Of a stretch of 64,000 bases of DNA, positions 11,187-25,200 are shown piece after piece; the stretch's first letter is position 1; the number at the start of each line of letters is the position of its first letter. The DNA comes from Panagrolaimus kolymaensis (taxonomy: Eukaryota; Nematoda; Chromadorea; Rhabditida; Panagrolaimidae): contig JAJQJQ010000044.1 of assembly GCA_028622995.1 (NCBI GenBank), forward strand, positions 1,302,001 to 1,366,000, in the 5' to 3' direction. The notes under the pieces are model-generated. The model was not told the origin of the DNA. It ran no database searches and saw nothing but the letters and a program-made list of their open reading frames with translations. The position numbers and the translations under genes were made by a program.

Positions 11187-12039
11187 TTTTTTAAAAGAAA
11201 AAAAAACAAGAACGATGAGGTTGGAAAGTCAAATTTTTGGAATGAATGAAAGAAGTAAAAAAAAATGTTAGTGAATGATTTTTATTTTTCACTTGTTGAG
11301 GTGTTGTTTTATTTGGCAACAAATTCCCTTTAAGATATTATGTCTGGCATCATTTTTTTTATTTGGTTGATTATTTGTTTTTAAGGAAAAAGTGGCTCAC
11401 TTCCTCTAATACCAACAACATCCTAAAGGTATTATGCTAGCTTTAAAGCATTATAAAAGCTTCCAAAAGGTACCACGTTGAAAAGAAATTCCAAATATTT
11501 TCATTCACTTTAAATGAAAAAAGGTCAGATATATTTAAATAATTTTCATTAAATGCAAAATAAAAAAAATAATATAATAATTACATTCAAAAATATTGTT
11601 TTTCTTCGCTTCTCTATCGAACAGATGAATTTAATATTAAAACATTTTTATAATAGCGTTGGGTATCTTTTATTTTTTCAACAAATGGCAGGCAAGTTCA
11701 ACTCCATCAGTGACCATGCATCCGTATTTACAAAATTTAAAAAATTTTGGAAATTTATTTATCAAGTTTTTATGGGGTTTAAAGCGCTGCTTTTAGGAAC
11801 AAACATTAATAATTTTGTCATTTTTTGTATTTGATAATTTTTCAATAAAACTTTTAAACATTATGTAACAATTATTTTTAAAGCGCTATTGAGTTGGATT
11901 TGGAAGATTTGAAAAAAGGAAAATTAGTAAAAGCCACATACATGATTCCAACAAAGTGATAATATTTTTTTTTCAAATTTTAACCATTTTGATCCACGAG
12001 ACATTTATAAAATTGGGGAAATCCTTTTCTGTTTTTTTT
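11187..12039. other. intergenic spacer
   Basis: AT-rich, with many homopolymer runs. I see no exon-like ORF, repeat or RNA gene. Confidence 0.5.
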
Positions 12040-12430
12040 CTTCGATAAGTTTTTCAGATTGACCAATGTAAAAGGAAGAAATTAATGTTGGGGAAGCAGA
12101 GAAGTGTGACGACTCCTTTGCACAACAACTAGCAATGCCATCGCAAGCTTTTTTTGCTCAATGAAAAAAGGGAAGAAATAAGGATGTTTATTTTATTTTT
12201 TTGTGGTGTTTGTTGACAGCCATTTTTGACCATACATGCAAAAAGAGTCAATGCCGCCGCATTTATTTTTCTTCTCGATTTTTTTATGTGTGCAAAATGA
12301 AAGTAAAAAAAGGAACATGAAACTTTGTTTTTTGGATGCAAAAAGTTGTAAATAAGAAAAGCAAATATTGCAACAACAAACATGAACGAATACTTTTTTT
12401 AAATATGGTGGATTCATAAAAGTTTGGTAA
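12040..12430 (+). repeat. noncoding repeat, copy A of an inverted pair
   Basis: The plus strand here matches the reverse complement of about 25880-26340 over roughly 390 bp. Shared runs include GAGAAGTGTGACGAC, TTTTTTGCTCAATGAAAAAA, GACAGCCATTTTTGACCA, CATGAAACTTTGTTTT and TTTAAATATGGTGGA. Identity is high in blocks, with small indels. I see no coding potential or terminal signature. Confidence 0.75.
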
Positions 12431-12584
12431 AATGTTTTATTTTTAAATTTTTGAAAGAAGAAAATGTAAGTTTTGTTTTGGGGCTTTTTTATTCCTGTTT
12501 TACAAATGAATGACACACTTGTTTTTTTGTTGTTGTTATTAAAAATGATTTATTAAAGAATTTATTAAATTTGCTCACGAAGAA

Positions 12585-12941
12585 TTATTTAATTTCAAAA
12601 TCAGCGCGCATAGCTTTGTCCAAGGATCGACGAAGTTTGAGAAGATCCCATTCAATGAAATTTGAGATGTGTTCCAAAGCTTTGGCGACTTCAAGAGCTT
12701 CAATTTCGATGACGATGAAGTCCGATGGTTTGTAAGTTGGACGAGTGGTAGGAGGTTCAGGATGAAAGGGTGGTGAGAATTTTGAATTAATGAGAAATTC
12801 TTCAGCTTTTAACAAATCTTCTTTGATGTGATTGTGGTCTTTGAGTAGCTTTCGACCTTCATTGATTTTAAAGAACAATTCATTTCTTCGATTATTCGCA
12901 GCATCGATGATTCCACGAAGGTCTTGCATTGATTGAATCAA
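12585..12941 (-). pseudogene. unidentified helical protein, 5' end unclear
   Basis: An open frame of about 118 residues ends at 12585 and is followed by minus-strand AATAAA signals. It reads as two charged helices around a Pro-rich linker (SPPFHPEPPTTRPTYKPS). No ATG starts it well: the first in-frame ATG is internal (MQDLRGII). The upstream frame (KPSSNGVSKYKVNELIQS) runs back to a stop, with only a weak acceptor near 12978. Further upstream (12980-13260) are coding-like scraps with stops, such as YLKEFERQSQVAMEFY. I do not recognise the family. It could be the last exon of a decayed gene or a small real gene with an atypical first exon. Confidence 0.4.
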
Positions 12942-12980
12942 TTCATTAACTTTATACTTCGAAACTCCATTGGAACTTGG

Positions 12981-14884
12981 CTTTTGAAATTAGGGTTATG
13001 TTCTTTGAGTTGGATAAAAAAAATTTATATTTTTGATTTATTATTTCTCGAGCATTTATAGCTTCTTTGGCATGCAAGAAAATTATTTAAACAAACCTTT
13101 TTACTTAAAACTTCGAATAACTGATTGAACTTGGCTTATGCAATTAATTTTTTACTAACTTTAATTGAAGGGACTATAAAATTCCATTGCCACTTGACTT
13201 TGCCTTTCAAATTCTTTAAGGTATGCTCCTTTAGTTCACCCAACGCTTTAATTTCTTTGGTCTTCAACAATTTTTTTTAATATTGATGAATCAAAATCTT
13301 TTTATAAATCAAACATTTAAAAGCTACAATTACAACATGGAATGTAATAAAAAGCTAGACTCTGATTTATAAATTTGGAAGGAATAAACAATTCTTTGAT
13401 AAAAATGCAATATTTAAAAATATATTTTTTTTTTGGTTTTAGTAGAATATTGGAAATTTCGTGTGCTTTTTTTGCAGTAAATTTTTCATTGGTTTTCTTT
13501 TTTAGATTTTATTATTTTTTCGACAAAAAACTTTATATATAAACATGCAAGAAAAGTAAAAAACAAAAATTTACAATCAATCAACAAAAAATATAAAAAC
13601 TTGGCAGGTAACAAAAAGAAAGTAATAAGAAACTTTGTTTATCAAAAATAATATTTAAGCCTAACAAATTTTACATACAAAAAAAGAAGAATAAAAATTA
13701 TTTTTACCAGAAAAAACATTAAATAATTAAAAGAATTAAAGAAGAAAAAGAAATGTGATTGCACTTTAATTTAAAAAATTAGAAAAAAATAAAGAATTTT
13801 TTTAGTTAAAATAAAAAAATGGGCCATAATTAAAAAAAGGATTTGTGGGTGGCCTCAGGAGCTGCGTGGATACAAAAAAAAAACACGCCTCACTGAGCAG
13901 AAGTAATTCGTAGTTTAAACAAATTATTTAAACTTCTGGAGCTAGAAAGACTGCTCGGTAGCGAGACAATATAATAAAAAAAACATTTGTTTGTTGGTTT
14001 TATACGCACCGCGTATGAAATACATAAATATAAATATTAAAAAAAGATTTAAGATTTTAAGCAACAAAAAATAAAATAATTTTTAAAGAAAAATTTGAAA
14101 AATAATTATTAAACAAAATATACAAACAAAAAACATTCAGGAAAAGAGAAATAAATCTTTTAAAAATCAAAGAAAAAAGAAAAAAACCGAAAGAATTTTT
14201 TTTGGGGAACAAAAGTTTAAAAAAAAAAGAAAGAACGAATTTGGAGCCAATGATTGGTTTTTCAAATTCGAACACTTTTTTTTCCTTTTTTGTTACTTAA
14301 AAATAGAGCGAAAAACAACCGAGACAAGTTTTTAAAAGAAAAAAAAATTATAACATTAATAATAAAAAAAATATTTACTTGAATGGTATTTTATAATTAT
14401 CTATCGAGAAAAAAAATTATAAATATGTATATATGAGCAGCTTATTGCACTTTAGCCCAGCAGGAAAACAAAAAATCAAAACAAAATCATTTTTAAGAAA
14501 AACATAGAAAGAAAGGCACACCAGAAAATGAAAAATGATTAAATTACAAAAATAAAAAAGAAAAAATGAAAGACATTGAAAGTTTTTTTGAATGGAATGA
14601 ATTATATTTTTTTTAGGTTTTAAAAAAATAGGGATGGGGATGGATTAAAAAGAAAAAGGCTCTACTTTCAAAAATTATTAGGGGTAGTAAATTCGAAAAT
14701 ATTTTATAATTCAATTGGCAGTGAAAAAAAAAACATGAAAGTAGAGAGAAAGAAGCATTTCTTTTTAAAAACTTGGGCAATGTGGTTTTCGATGGTTGTA
14801 AAGAAGAATTTTGTGATGATCCAAATGAGATCAAAACTAAGAGAATTCAATTTAAAAAAAAATGGCAATGAAAAAAATATTAGA
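12981..14884. other. intergenic region and probable lin-42 3' UTR
   Basis: Very AT-rich. It contains decayed coding scraps up to about 13260, a more GC-rich patch at 13840-13970 with an inverted repeat (GTTTAAAC-AATT-ATTTAAACTTC), and long A-tracts. The part next to 14885 is probably the lin-42 3' UTR. No RNA gene was found. Confidence 0.4.
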
Positions 14885-17800
14885 CTAATTTAAACTTGGC
14901 AGAGCATTAAACGGTGAACTACTGGCTGTACTCGATTGATGATGATGTGGATGATGAGAAAGAGAATGATGATGATGAAGGTATTGATGTTGATGAGAAG
15001 GAATTTGTACTTGTTGAAATGTCATTGCTAATGCAGCTAATTGATGTTGATGCCTTTCATGTTGTTGTTGGATTTGTTGTACCCGTTGTTGCTGTTGTTG
15101 ATGATTTTGACTTTGTTGTTTGAAATGTTGGAATGAAATACGTTTTCCACAACCATGGCCTTGTTGCTGTTGTTGCTGCTGTTGTTGTTGTTGGTGGTCA
15201 TACGTAGCCATATTTTGTAAATGTAATTGTACTATTTTAACATATTCCGTCCATGCTTGTTGATCCAATGGTGTTGGAGGAGGATATGGCAAAGGTGGAA
15301 TATATCCATTATTATTATTATTTGTTGCTGCTGCACCAACAACATGGGTATTCGCTGTTGTTGATGAGATCACTCGATTATTATTATTATTATTATTATT
15401 GGTTGATGGAGGTAAAGGAGCAGTGGAAATTGAATATGCTTGAGGTTCAGATCTTATTCTCGGGGTTTTAGTTGGAGGTTTTTCATCATTTACTGAACTT
15501 ATCGCTGATGCAATTCGTTTCATATTCAAACGCTTTTTCCATGTATCTTTACATTCTGCTTCCCATTTACGATTATGTTGTTGTAATAATTCTCGAGTCA
15601 ATGGAATATTATTTGATGAAATTGTTTGTGATTGTTGTTGCATGGATTCATCAGTCACCTCCTCGTTACTGTTCACATGATTTTCTTTCATTCCATCTTT
15701 TCCATTTCCACCATCTAAATCCAAAAATTTTGTTTGACTTTTAAGCAACCGATGAACATTTTCCAAACAATTTATTTGATTATATGATAAAATTGGAGTG
15801 GATTCTTGTAAAGTTTTTATTTCTTCATGAACTTGTTGCTTTTCTTCTTGAGAAATTACTAAAGTTTCCACAACGTTATCGATATAATTTCGAAGGTTTT
15901 GATGTTGATGTTGCTGGAGCTGAGGTTGTTGTTGGATAAATCCCATTGGTTCTTGTTTAATCTTTTTTTCATTATTCAAAGTCGCCGCTGCTGTTGTTGG
16001 CATTTTTGGTGGTTGTTCTTCAGAAATAATAGGTTTAGAAATAAATGAATGAATGAAATTATCTAATTCTCGAAATCTTTCAGATGGAATTAAAACGGAA
16101 TCAGATAATTTTGTGGATTCAGGTGAAAATGCATTCGCTGTGATTATTTGATGATTTATACAATGTCTTCCCACTATCATTTCAATTGATTTTGTCCATG
16201 GATTTACAAATGCTGACCATTCTGATGACACAGGGATTACTGTACCATTGTAGGATACCAAGCGAAGATTTGGGGTGGAAACAACTCGGCCACTTGTTGC
16301 ATGAACTAAAAAATGTGAAATGTAAAATAATTAATTATTTTTGCTTCCAAGATTTTTGATTTAAAAATGTTTATATTGGATTTTTGGATTAAAAAGTTTT
16401 TGATTTTTTTAAAAGTTTTTTAACTCAAAAGAAAAAGAAAAAAAAATTACTTACGTTGTCGATGAGCTTGTTGAATAATGGATACATCATCAGCATGAAT
16501 AAAAGTAAATAAAGATTTACCAGTTATTTCACTTGGAAAATGTCCCAAATATGGTATCGACCTGCAAAAAAAATTAATAAAATCATTAACAAATTTTTTT
16601 TATTTAAAATAAAAATTTAAATGGCAGGCGAAACCAAAAAAAAAAAATAATTTTTTTCGAAGTAAATTTTTGTTATAAATAATTTATTATTCTTAATGAC
16701 TCAAGCTTTTTGGCATTTAATTATTAACTATATTATCGTTTCATTTTATTACAGAAAAAAATTCTATGTATTTAATTATTAAATTATTAAATATTCTAAT
16801 AAATAGAATTTGAAAGAAAATCTAATGCGCGAGAATTCATCGATGGAGCGTGGCTGCGAGACAAGTACACAATGGCACTACGTCAGAGCAGCAATACCAG
16901 CACCAACCAACAACGACAAACAAATAAATAAATAAATAATAATACTAACTACTACTAGACTATAAGTGCAAAAATGCGTACGTGGTACACAACAACAACC
17001 ACCATCCATCCTCCTATGAAGGAGCTATATATATTTCCTTCCTGTTGATGAAACTCTCTCTCTCTCTCATTTTTGATTGACCACGAAGATGGATGAGATA
17101 GACAACATCAAATAAATTAGAGTGTGAGAAGAAAAAAAATGCGGGGATGTCCTCCTCTTTCTTTCTTTCGCGTCACCACTGCCCGCCACCGCGACGCGCT
17201 GAATCAAAGATTGTTGTCGTCGTCGCCTCTTTTTTTGTTTGAATGAATTATTTTTGGGTGGCACGAAACAAAACAAGACAAGAACAAAAAGAAAAAAAAG
17301 AGAGTACATATAAATGGTGGAGAGTGGTAGAGAATGGTCAAAAGCGGAAGGAAACTAATATTAAAAAGAAAGGAAGAGAAGAATAAAAGGTCAGTAGGTC
17401 AAAAATCGACCTAATTTATGTACTAAATTTTTTTTTTTAAAGTGTTACAAGGTGGCTGGTGGCGATTTTGGAATTGGGTGCAATGCAAGTAAAAGGTCAG
17501 AAAATGACGTAAAAAATTAACTTAAAAATCTTTCAAATTTTAAGATTTATTTTTCTTCCAGAAAAAATTATTTTTTGGTCTTCAAAAAAAGATAGAACTC
17601 AATTTTTGACAACCTTGATTACTATCAATTTTCTTAGACTTTTAAAGGCAAATTTTTTAAAATAATTTATTTAAAAAACTTACGCTGAATCCAAATATAT
17701 TAAAGCACACGAAGCATTATGTCGAGTTGTAAATATTGTGGTTGCAGAAGAATTAGAAGACGAATTTTTAAAAGCTGATTCCAAACATAATATTTGAATT

Positions 17801-20800
17801 TGTGCCGAACAAATTGATGGGTTTTTAGAATTCGGTGTAAATTCACATAGCAATTCAAAAGGTCGAATTATTTCATCACATTTCAGTCTGGCATACATGC
17901 GCCTTTTAGAAAGTCCACAAAATGCATTTAATAATAATGTTTGGGCTCCTTTACCTTGCAATAATTCCAATAAATTTAAATCCTTTTTTAATATTCCATA
18001 AAAATTTGGTAAATCTGTTGTAATTAAATTTTGATCATTTTGTGATGACCATAAATTAGTTATAATTCCATCAGGTAAACTTAAATTCACTGTTCCCCAT
18101 AATCGATCGGATGTTGCTGCTGTTGCTGCGGCTCCGGATGTTGGTGGTAATAAACTTAATAAAGTTGTTGTTGTTTCTGATGATGGTGAACCTCGTTGTG
18201 ATGGGTGGTTTTGTTGATTTTCTATCGATGATGAAGATGATGTGGAAGTGGAAGTTGTGGATGGTGATGGTGGAGCTGAGGAGGATACATCATCACTTCT
18301 TATTGTTGTTAATGGTGATGATGATGATGATGTTATTATTGGCATTGAATTAATATTTTCATTAATAATATAATTATTTTTATTTGTTTTTAACCATTTA
18401 GATTTTGATGATTTTGTTGTCGTTGATGTTAATGTGGCAGTTGTGGATGAAGGAGGGTTTGAAAAATCGTCTATCTGCAAAAAAAATATTTAAAAATGAG
18501 AAAATGCAACAACAAAAAATTATGGGAAACAAGCAATCATGACAATTTTTTTGGGATCTTGGAGAAAATAATAGTATTTTTGTTTTAAATTTACTAACTA
18601 TCACTGACAGTTTAATGGGAATTTGTGAATAAAAATTTAAAAGAAAATCGTATAAAAAAATTTTATGAAAAAAAGATAGTAATTTAAAAATAGGGAATTA
18701 TCGTTTAAAAATGGTAACTATCATTTTCTCGATTCTAAATTTTTTTATGCAAATTATTTTACATTAGCATCAAGAAACAAAAAACAAGAGTATATCTTTT
18801 AGGAAGGAGAGGAGCAAACTAATTTCAACCAAAATAATAATAATTTTAAAGATACATCGAGAAAAAAAATTCTTAAATAGTAATGGTCACTCAACTACCC
18901 TCATATTCATTCACTACCATTCCGTAGAAAGTTTATTACTACTAATACAACAACTACCAACCTACAACAACTATTTTTAATTCATATTTTTGCTCAAAAT
19001 AATAAAACTAACTTTATTTTTATTTTTGACTTCATTTTCTCCATCCACTCACTACTCTCTTTTATTTCTATTCTATTTTTTTTTCTTCTCTTCACTGACT
19101 GACTAAAAAAAAGGCGGTACTTAATGGAAGAAAGAAAGGCGACGGCGGTGGAGGCAGCGCAAGTCGCCACCGGTCAGTGGTCAGCACGAATCGCCTCCAT
19201 TTTATAGTTTCGTCGTCGTTAGTGTTATTCGTTCGTTCCTTTCCTCTTTTTTTTTTTGGACTCAGCTTTGGCTTTGGCTCTCTCGCTTGCTTGCTTGCTT
19301 ATTTTTAGGTTAAAAATTTTAATAAAAAAAAAAGGCGGCGCTGAAAAATGAGGAGGTCTTCATTGTGTTGTAAAAATTTAAAATTTTAGCGAACGAAAAA
19401 AAGCTAGCAGCGGCGGTGGAGCAACCAACAACCACGGGTACAACAATTTTGTACACCACGTAAAGTAAAAGAATTTTTTTTGCGTGTGGTCTCAATTTAA
19501 AAACAAACTTATTTTTAATATATAATACTACTTTTTTTTTAAAAAAAGGAACACACGAACGAAAAATGCACTTTTAATACTCCTTTCTCTATTTCTTTGG
19601 TGGAAAACGAAACACTATTTTTTTCCTTCTCGAAAAGAGGAACGTCAGCAGTTTTTTTTTAAAATTTGTGACCACAAGTGGCTTGCTTGCTTGCTTGCAT
19701 TTTGCTCATTTGATTGAACAACATTCGCTTGCTTGTCTTGTCATTTCATCAATGGCACGAAGAAAAGAAAAAAATGTGGGACATTTTTAAAGAAAAAGAA
19801 AAAAAGAAGCTTTATATTTTTTTTGGTACATTCCTTCTTCGTTCGTGTATGTAAGAGCAAGAAACACAAAGTGGCACAAAAAGTAAAAAAATGAATGTGT
19901 ATTAAAAAAATTATAGTTTTAAGAAGCTAAAATATGGTATAAGACTAGACTATTCCTGAATTAAAAAAATATATGAGAGAGGCTTAAAGATGATCCAAGC
20001 CATATACGAAAATTAAGTAATGAAAAATACCGTATCTTTTCATTTTAAAAAAGATAAAAATTTCCTTATCAAAATAAATTCTTGTTTTGCCATAAAAAAT
20101 TAGAGTAAAAAAAAAGAAAAACGTTTGAATCTTTTGTCACTTTTTTTCTTAATTATTTTTTTTTCTCATTGAGTCAGTTATTTATTTCTCAAAATTTTTA
20201 GCTATAAAAAGAAAAAAAATAAGAGTCGTTAGCTTTTTTTTACAATCAACCACAATTTTTTTTTTGTTATAGTATCTCTTTTCTCCTTTTTTGCATATGT
20301 TTTTAATGCCAATGCAATGCCATACCTTTTCTTTTTCTGCTCTCATTAAGCACAAAAACGGAAAAAATTTGGTTCAAAACCGTGCCATCCTTTTTTTCTT
20401 TTTATTTTTCCTGAATGGGCACATTACCCAAAAACAAGGGCAATGTCTTCTACTATGACGATGACAAATAACAACAACAACAACAATATAAACACCCAAA
20501 AAGAGAGAAGAGAGAAAGAGAGAGAAGGGGAATAAAATGTTTTGGGTCAAGAAGGTGCAGGGTGGCACCGGCACCGTTCTCGCTGCTCTCATTCGGTCAA
20601 TTTTTTTTTTCATTCGCGGTCACTACTCGCTCGCTGACTTGCTGGCTCGCTTGCATCCCTTTTTTAAATATCTCTTTCTCTTTTGGTTTTAGGTTAACGA
20701 AGACGAAAAATAGAGAGAGAAAAAAAACCGCGAAAGCCAACAACAAAAAAAATCAAAGTTGCGACGAACGACGAAAACCATCATCATCGCCTTCGTTCGC

Positions 20801-22275
20801 CGCCGCCATTCGTGGAGGTGAATTATTTTTTTTTCGGGGGTAACGAAAACGAGACACAGACTTTTTTTTGACTTACTTCCATCTCCATCCACATCGGCGG
20901 TGGCGTCGAATGACTCTTACCCCCTCGCTTTTTTTTATAAATCAGACGACCACAAGCAAGTATTTAACATTTAAAAAAAAATGAACCTTCTCATTTTTTT
21001 TGTTTGAGTGTTCTTCGTTCAATGAAGAAAAAAAAAGTGCAGAAAAAAAATAAATTTTTTAAGCTGCAAAGAAGAAAAAAAACCAGTGTTCAAAAAAAAT
21101 AAAGGAAGAGAGAATGAAAAATTTGAAATTTGAATTTTTGAAGAAAAATAGTCTTTGTTTAGTTCCACGAATTCCAACAAAAGAGATAAAGAAAGAAAGA
21201 AAAAAACTTACCAGCTGGATAGCCCTTTCAAGTGCATCAAAAGTTGACATATGTTTTTGTTGTTGTGGCTTTTGGAAAGAAGTTAATGATAAATTTATAT
21301 TATTTGAATCATCACCATGAGTGGTTTGAAGAATTTGGGAATCATAATTTATGAGAGATTTTTTTAATTTTCGAATATAATGCTGAAACAAAAGGAGAAA
21401 AAAATTAAATAAAATTTAGGTTAATTTAATTTGAATTCTTTTTATAAACGCAAAATTTATTTAAAGTTTTAAAAAAATCTTTGATATTTTTTTCATTATG
21501 TCTAAATTTAGATTTTCTTCTTTCTTTTTTTCTCAAACACATATAAATTGACTCAGCTTAAAGCTATCCCATCCATTTTTTTCGATCTTTCAAAGGTGTA
21601 AAATATTTTTTTTCTTATTGTTGTTGCTATTTTTAGTTTTTAGTCAATCGTGTCCTTTTTTTAAAAGTCTCCCTCTTCGAAGTGAAACTATAATTAGCTG
21701 CAGAAAAACACAGAGATTTTTGTTTTGTTTTTAATTCTGCGTTTGAAGTGCTTTAAAAAAAATGGACACCAACAAATTTTTTGTACGTTCGTTTTAATAA
21801 TGCAAACAGAAAAAATGCAAGCAATGAAAAAAATTTTTTAAGCGGCAAAAAAATAAATAAAATTAAAGTTTTTGCTTGAATGAAACCGAAAAAAATTAGG
21901 ATAAAAAATAACTAGTTTGTTTGATTATGGATTTTTTCAAGAACAAAAATAAAAATAAAATTTGTGTAAACTCTGTGGTTTGAAAAAATTTTTTATTAAA
22001 AAAACACAAATGATAGTAACTTTGGAAGATAAATTAATTGAAAATTTGATTTACTCTCATTTTTTTTTTGATAGTAATCAAAAAATATCAATTTTTGAAG
22101 CAAACAAATTACTGTCCTTTTTAGAATTTTATAGACTTACTTGTAATCTTCGTTTTCGTAAACCATTCAGCGAAGATCTTTGTGAAGATGCTGTTGATGG
22201 AAATTTATTTGGTAAATTTGCCATTGATATTTGTCCAGTCGTACCCGTTTCATTAATATTTGATAATGGCGCCAT
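14885..22275 (-). CDS. lin-42: LIN-42/PERIOD-type PAS protein
   Basis: LIN-42 is the nematode PERIOD homologue, which times larval stages and moults and represses heterochronic microRNA genes. Exons 22275-22141, 21382-21212, 18474-17684, 16561-16455 and 16305-14885 give 874 residues, with acceptors and phases matching at every junction. Exon 3 ends with a PAS-A-like region (about residues 230-365). Exons 4-5 carry PAS-B (about 366-470), with GHFPSEITGKSLFTFIHADD and the phrase SSEWSAFVNPWTKSIEMIVG. Further on are the SYQ-type motif SYNQINCLENVHRLLKSQ (about 575) and the LT motif LTRELLQQHNRKWEAECKDT (about 640). The last 200 residues are poly-Gln and His-rich. Intron 2 is about 2.7 kb, very long for this genome, and may hold enhancers or an internal promoter. 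Additional 5' exons are possible. Confidence 0.9.
18481..21211 (-). other. long lin-42 intron 2 with GC-rich islands
   Basis: This 2.7 kb intron is far longer than the 45-100 bp norm here. Within it, 19110-19460 and 20560-20930 are richer in GC, with runs of GCGGCGGTGG, CGACGACG and GCTTGCTTGCTTGC. They do not form exons in frame with lin-42. C. elegans lin-42 uses separate promoters for its isoforms, so an internal promoter here is a reasonable inference, but no core element was identified. Confidence 0.4.
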
Positions 22276-25200
22276 TAAATATATAAATAATTAATAAATT
22301 GGATCGCCAAATATCACACCAGTATTATAAACTTAAAATAAAATAAAAAATTGGGATTTAATTAAAATTAAAATATCAAAATTAAATCAAAAATTTAACA
22401 AAAAATTTAACAAAAAAATGGACACGATAAAAGAAACACGGGATATAGGATTTTTTATATCAAAAAAAAAGTTAGGGTCAAAAAATAATTAAAATTAACT
22501 AAACTATTTTTAAAATCTAACCGATCGAATTTTTTTTTCAAAAATAACTTTAATGATAGAAACGAATCACGACCATCATTGACGAAAGCAAAAGCAAAAA
22601 AATTTACGTATAAAAAAAGATAAAACTGATTTTTTTTTGTCTTGTCGTCGTCGACGTCGTCGTCAAGCTTCCGCAAAATTACTCTTGCCTTTAATTTTTT
22701 CTTTTCTTTTCGCTCATCATTTTTCAAAACCCCACCACCTAAAAAAGAAAGAAAAAAGGAGAGCAAAAGCAAAAATAAGAGAGATGAGAAGATTCGTGTC
22801 TGATAGGCGGAGCTCCTCCTCATCGTCGCCTGCTTTTTAAAAAAATTTTTTTTCTTCGCAAACCTCTGCGAAATAAACATTTATTTTTCTTCTTCTTCTG
22901 CGGTTGTTATATTTTTCGCTCACTTCTCTCTTCTCTTCTCTATTTATTTCTCAGTTCAAAAAAAAGGAATATATATATTTTTCTTTTTTGGGTTGGTACT
23001 TGTCAGCACGGCGACCCGGGTCAAACACCCGATAAAGAGAGAGAAAGAAAAGGAGAAAAGTGAGCCGCCGCCGCTGTCGCGCATTACAAAATGAATGTCC
23101 TCAATTTTATTTTATTTTTCACAATGTCGCAGCCACCACACTAGCCAGCCAGTCAGTCCGTCAGTCAGTCGACGACGACGACATCTCTTTTTGCTTTGGA
23201 TTTTGGGTGTTCGTTGTTTTTGTTTGGTGCGTCTCTTTCTTGCCTTCTTTTACGAGACGCGACCGTTCGTTCGTTCGACTGGTTGGTTGCTTACTTTTTA
23301 TTTATTTTTTTTATTACGGCTGGCACAACGCCGAACCCGCGACCCGTTTATTTTCTCCTTCTTTTTTCTTTTTTATTTAAAATTTTTATTTTTATTTTTA
23401 AAAGCGGAGCAATGTCGCGACATCTCCACGAACACGAAAGAAAGAAAAAAAAAGTTACTACCAGCCGCCGCAAGCAATCAAGCCAATATTAAAAAGAAAA
23501 ATATATCGCAAACCTTAGCGAAATTTATTTATATATTTTTTCTACGACCAAACAGAGAAAAATTCAAGCCAAAAAATTTTTTTTTTGATTCTGCAAAAAC
23601 GTGAAAAATTTAAAATTCGAAAAAATGAAACGTAGTAGCAGACGATGATGAAAATAAATAAAAAAGAGGGAGCGAATGGTAGAGTCTTGTACGATATAAT
23701 AGTGAAAAAATGAAATTTTCTTATTTTTATTTTTATTTTCGAACAACCAACAAAAAAAGATGAGAGGAGCATTGTATTTATTTTGTTTCGGTGAAATAAT
23801 GGAAGCTTTTAAAATTTAATAAAAAAAATGAAAACAATAGGGTTTTGCAATAATAAAGAAAAGGTAGCGAAGACAAAAAATCATCGACGATAAATTAACT
23901 TAGTTTATGGTTTCCATTTTAAAAAAGGCGATCTTTGAAAACTGTAAAAATTTCAAGGATAAAAAATGGCAGAGAATTAATACAGTAGATTTGAAAAATA
24001 ATGAAGCCAAATTCTTTGTCTTAAAAATTTTTGTCTCCAAAGTCTTTCGAAATCAAAAAAAAATACAGTAAAAATTTTTTATTTCATTCACAGACAATTT
24101 AAAATTATTTTCAACTCACATTTTAATTTCTTCTTGAATTTTGTTTATTTGTAAAAAATTAATAACCCATAAAAATTGCCTTCGATCCGATTACTTTTAA
24201 AAAAAATAACAAAAAATTTACAAAAAAAAAATTGTTTTGTGGCTGCTATTTTTATTTTACAGATTTTTCTTTGTGGTTCTCAATTTTTTTGCATACATAA
24301 AAAGTTTCGGTTTACCCAACAAAAAATACAGATGTTAAACTTTCATATTCCCAAAAATTTGTTATTTTGAAGCAGCTACTAATAAAGTCATAATTAACAA
24401 CAACAAAAAAAATAAGTCAAAGTTTTAAAAGTGAAACAACAAAACAAAAAATACTAAACAAAGATCGTAAAAAAATGTCAAGGACCATCATCGATCGTTC
24501 AAAGTAAAAAAAAGAAAAGAAGAAAGAATGGAAACAAAGAAACATAAAAGCAGCGTTCAGAAAATTAGAATTTTTTAACCAATTAATTAAATGGGGCACG
24601 AAAGTTTAATTTACTTTTTAAAAATATTTATTTATTTGCAAAAAAAAAGTGAGATAGAAATGAAAAAAAAATGTTAGAATTTTTATCAAAACTTTTCAAC
24701 CAAAAACTCCAAGAAAATATTTTTCTTTGGTTTTCTGGCCCGTTTTTTTGATTCATTTTTTTTATTTTTAAGGTTGATATATTTAAACTTTGGCTGAACC
24801 AACTAAATTCGACGTCTAATACGTTCTTAAAAGGTTCGTATTAAATTCAAGCACATTCATTTGTGGCTAATGAATTTAAAATTGATAAATTTTGGAACGC
24901 CTTTGCTTTTTAGTAAAGGCAAATATTTAACTTTTCAATCTTTTTCACTTTTTGAAATTATGATCTGAAATCAGAAATGCAAGATAAGAGCCCGAAACTA
25001 CCATAAATCAAACCTTTTTGTTGTTAATTTTGATTGAGAGTTTTACTAACTCCATTTTTGTATTAATTTATGCAAATTTTATCTTCCTCCACCATATTAC
25101 TATGATCTTTGAATAAATGTGTGTTTCAACTAAAATTGCAACAACAAAACTCTTTTTCATTGCTGCTTTTTTTTGTAAACTTCCTCATTGACTAACCAAC

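Noticed and set aside
12129..12516. Two overlapping minus-strand frames of 84 and 107 codons
   Set aside because: They lie in the noncoding inverted repeat copy A; the matching copy B does not preserve them.
22637..23604. Several Arg/Ser/Phe-rich frames upstream of lin-42
   Set aside because: Low-complexity translation of GC-rich islands, with no conserved motif and no consistent splice structure.
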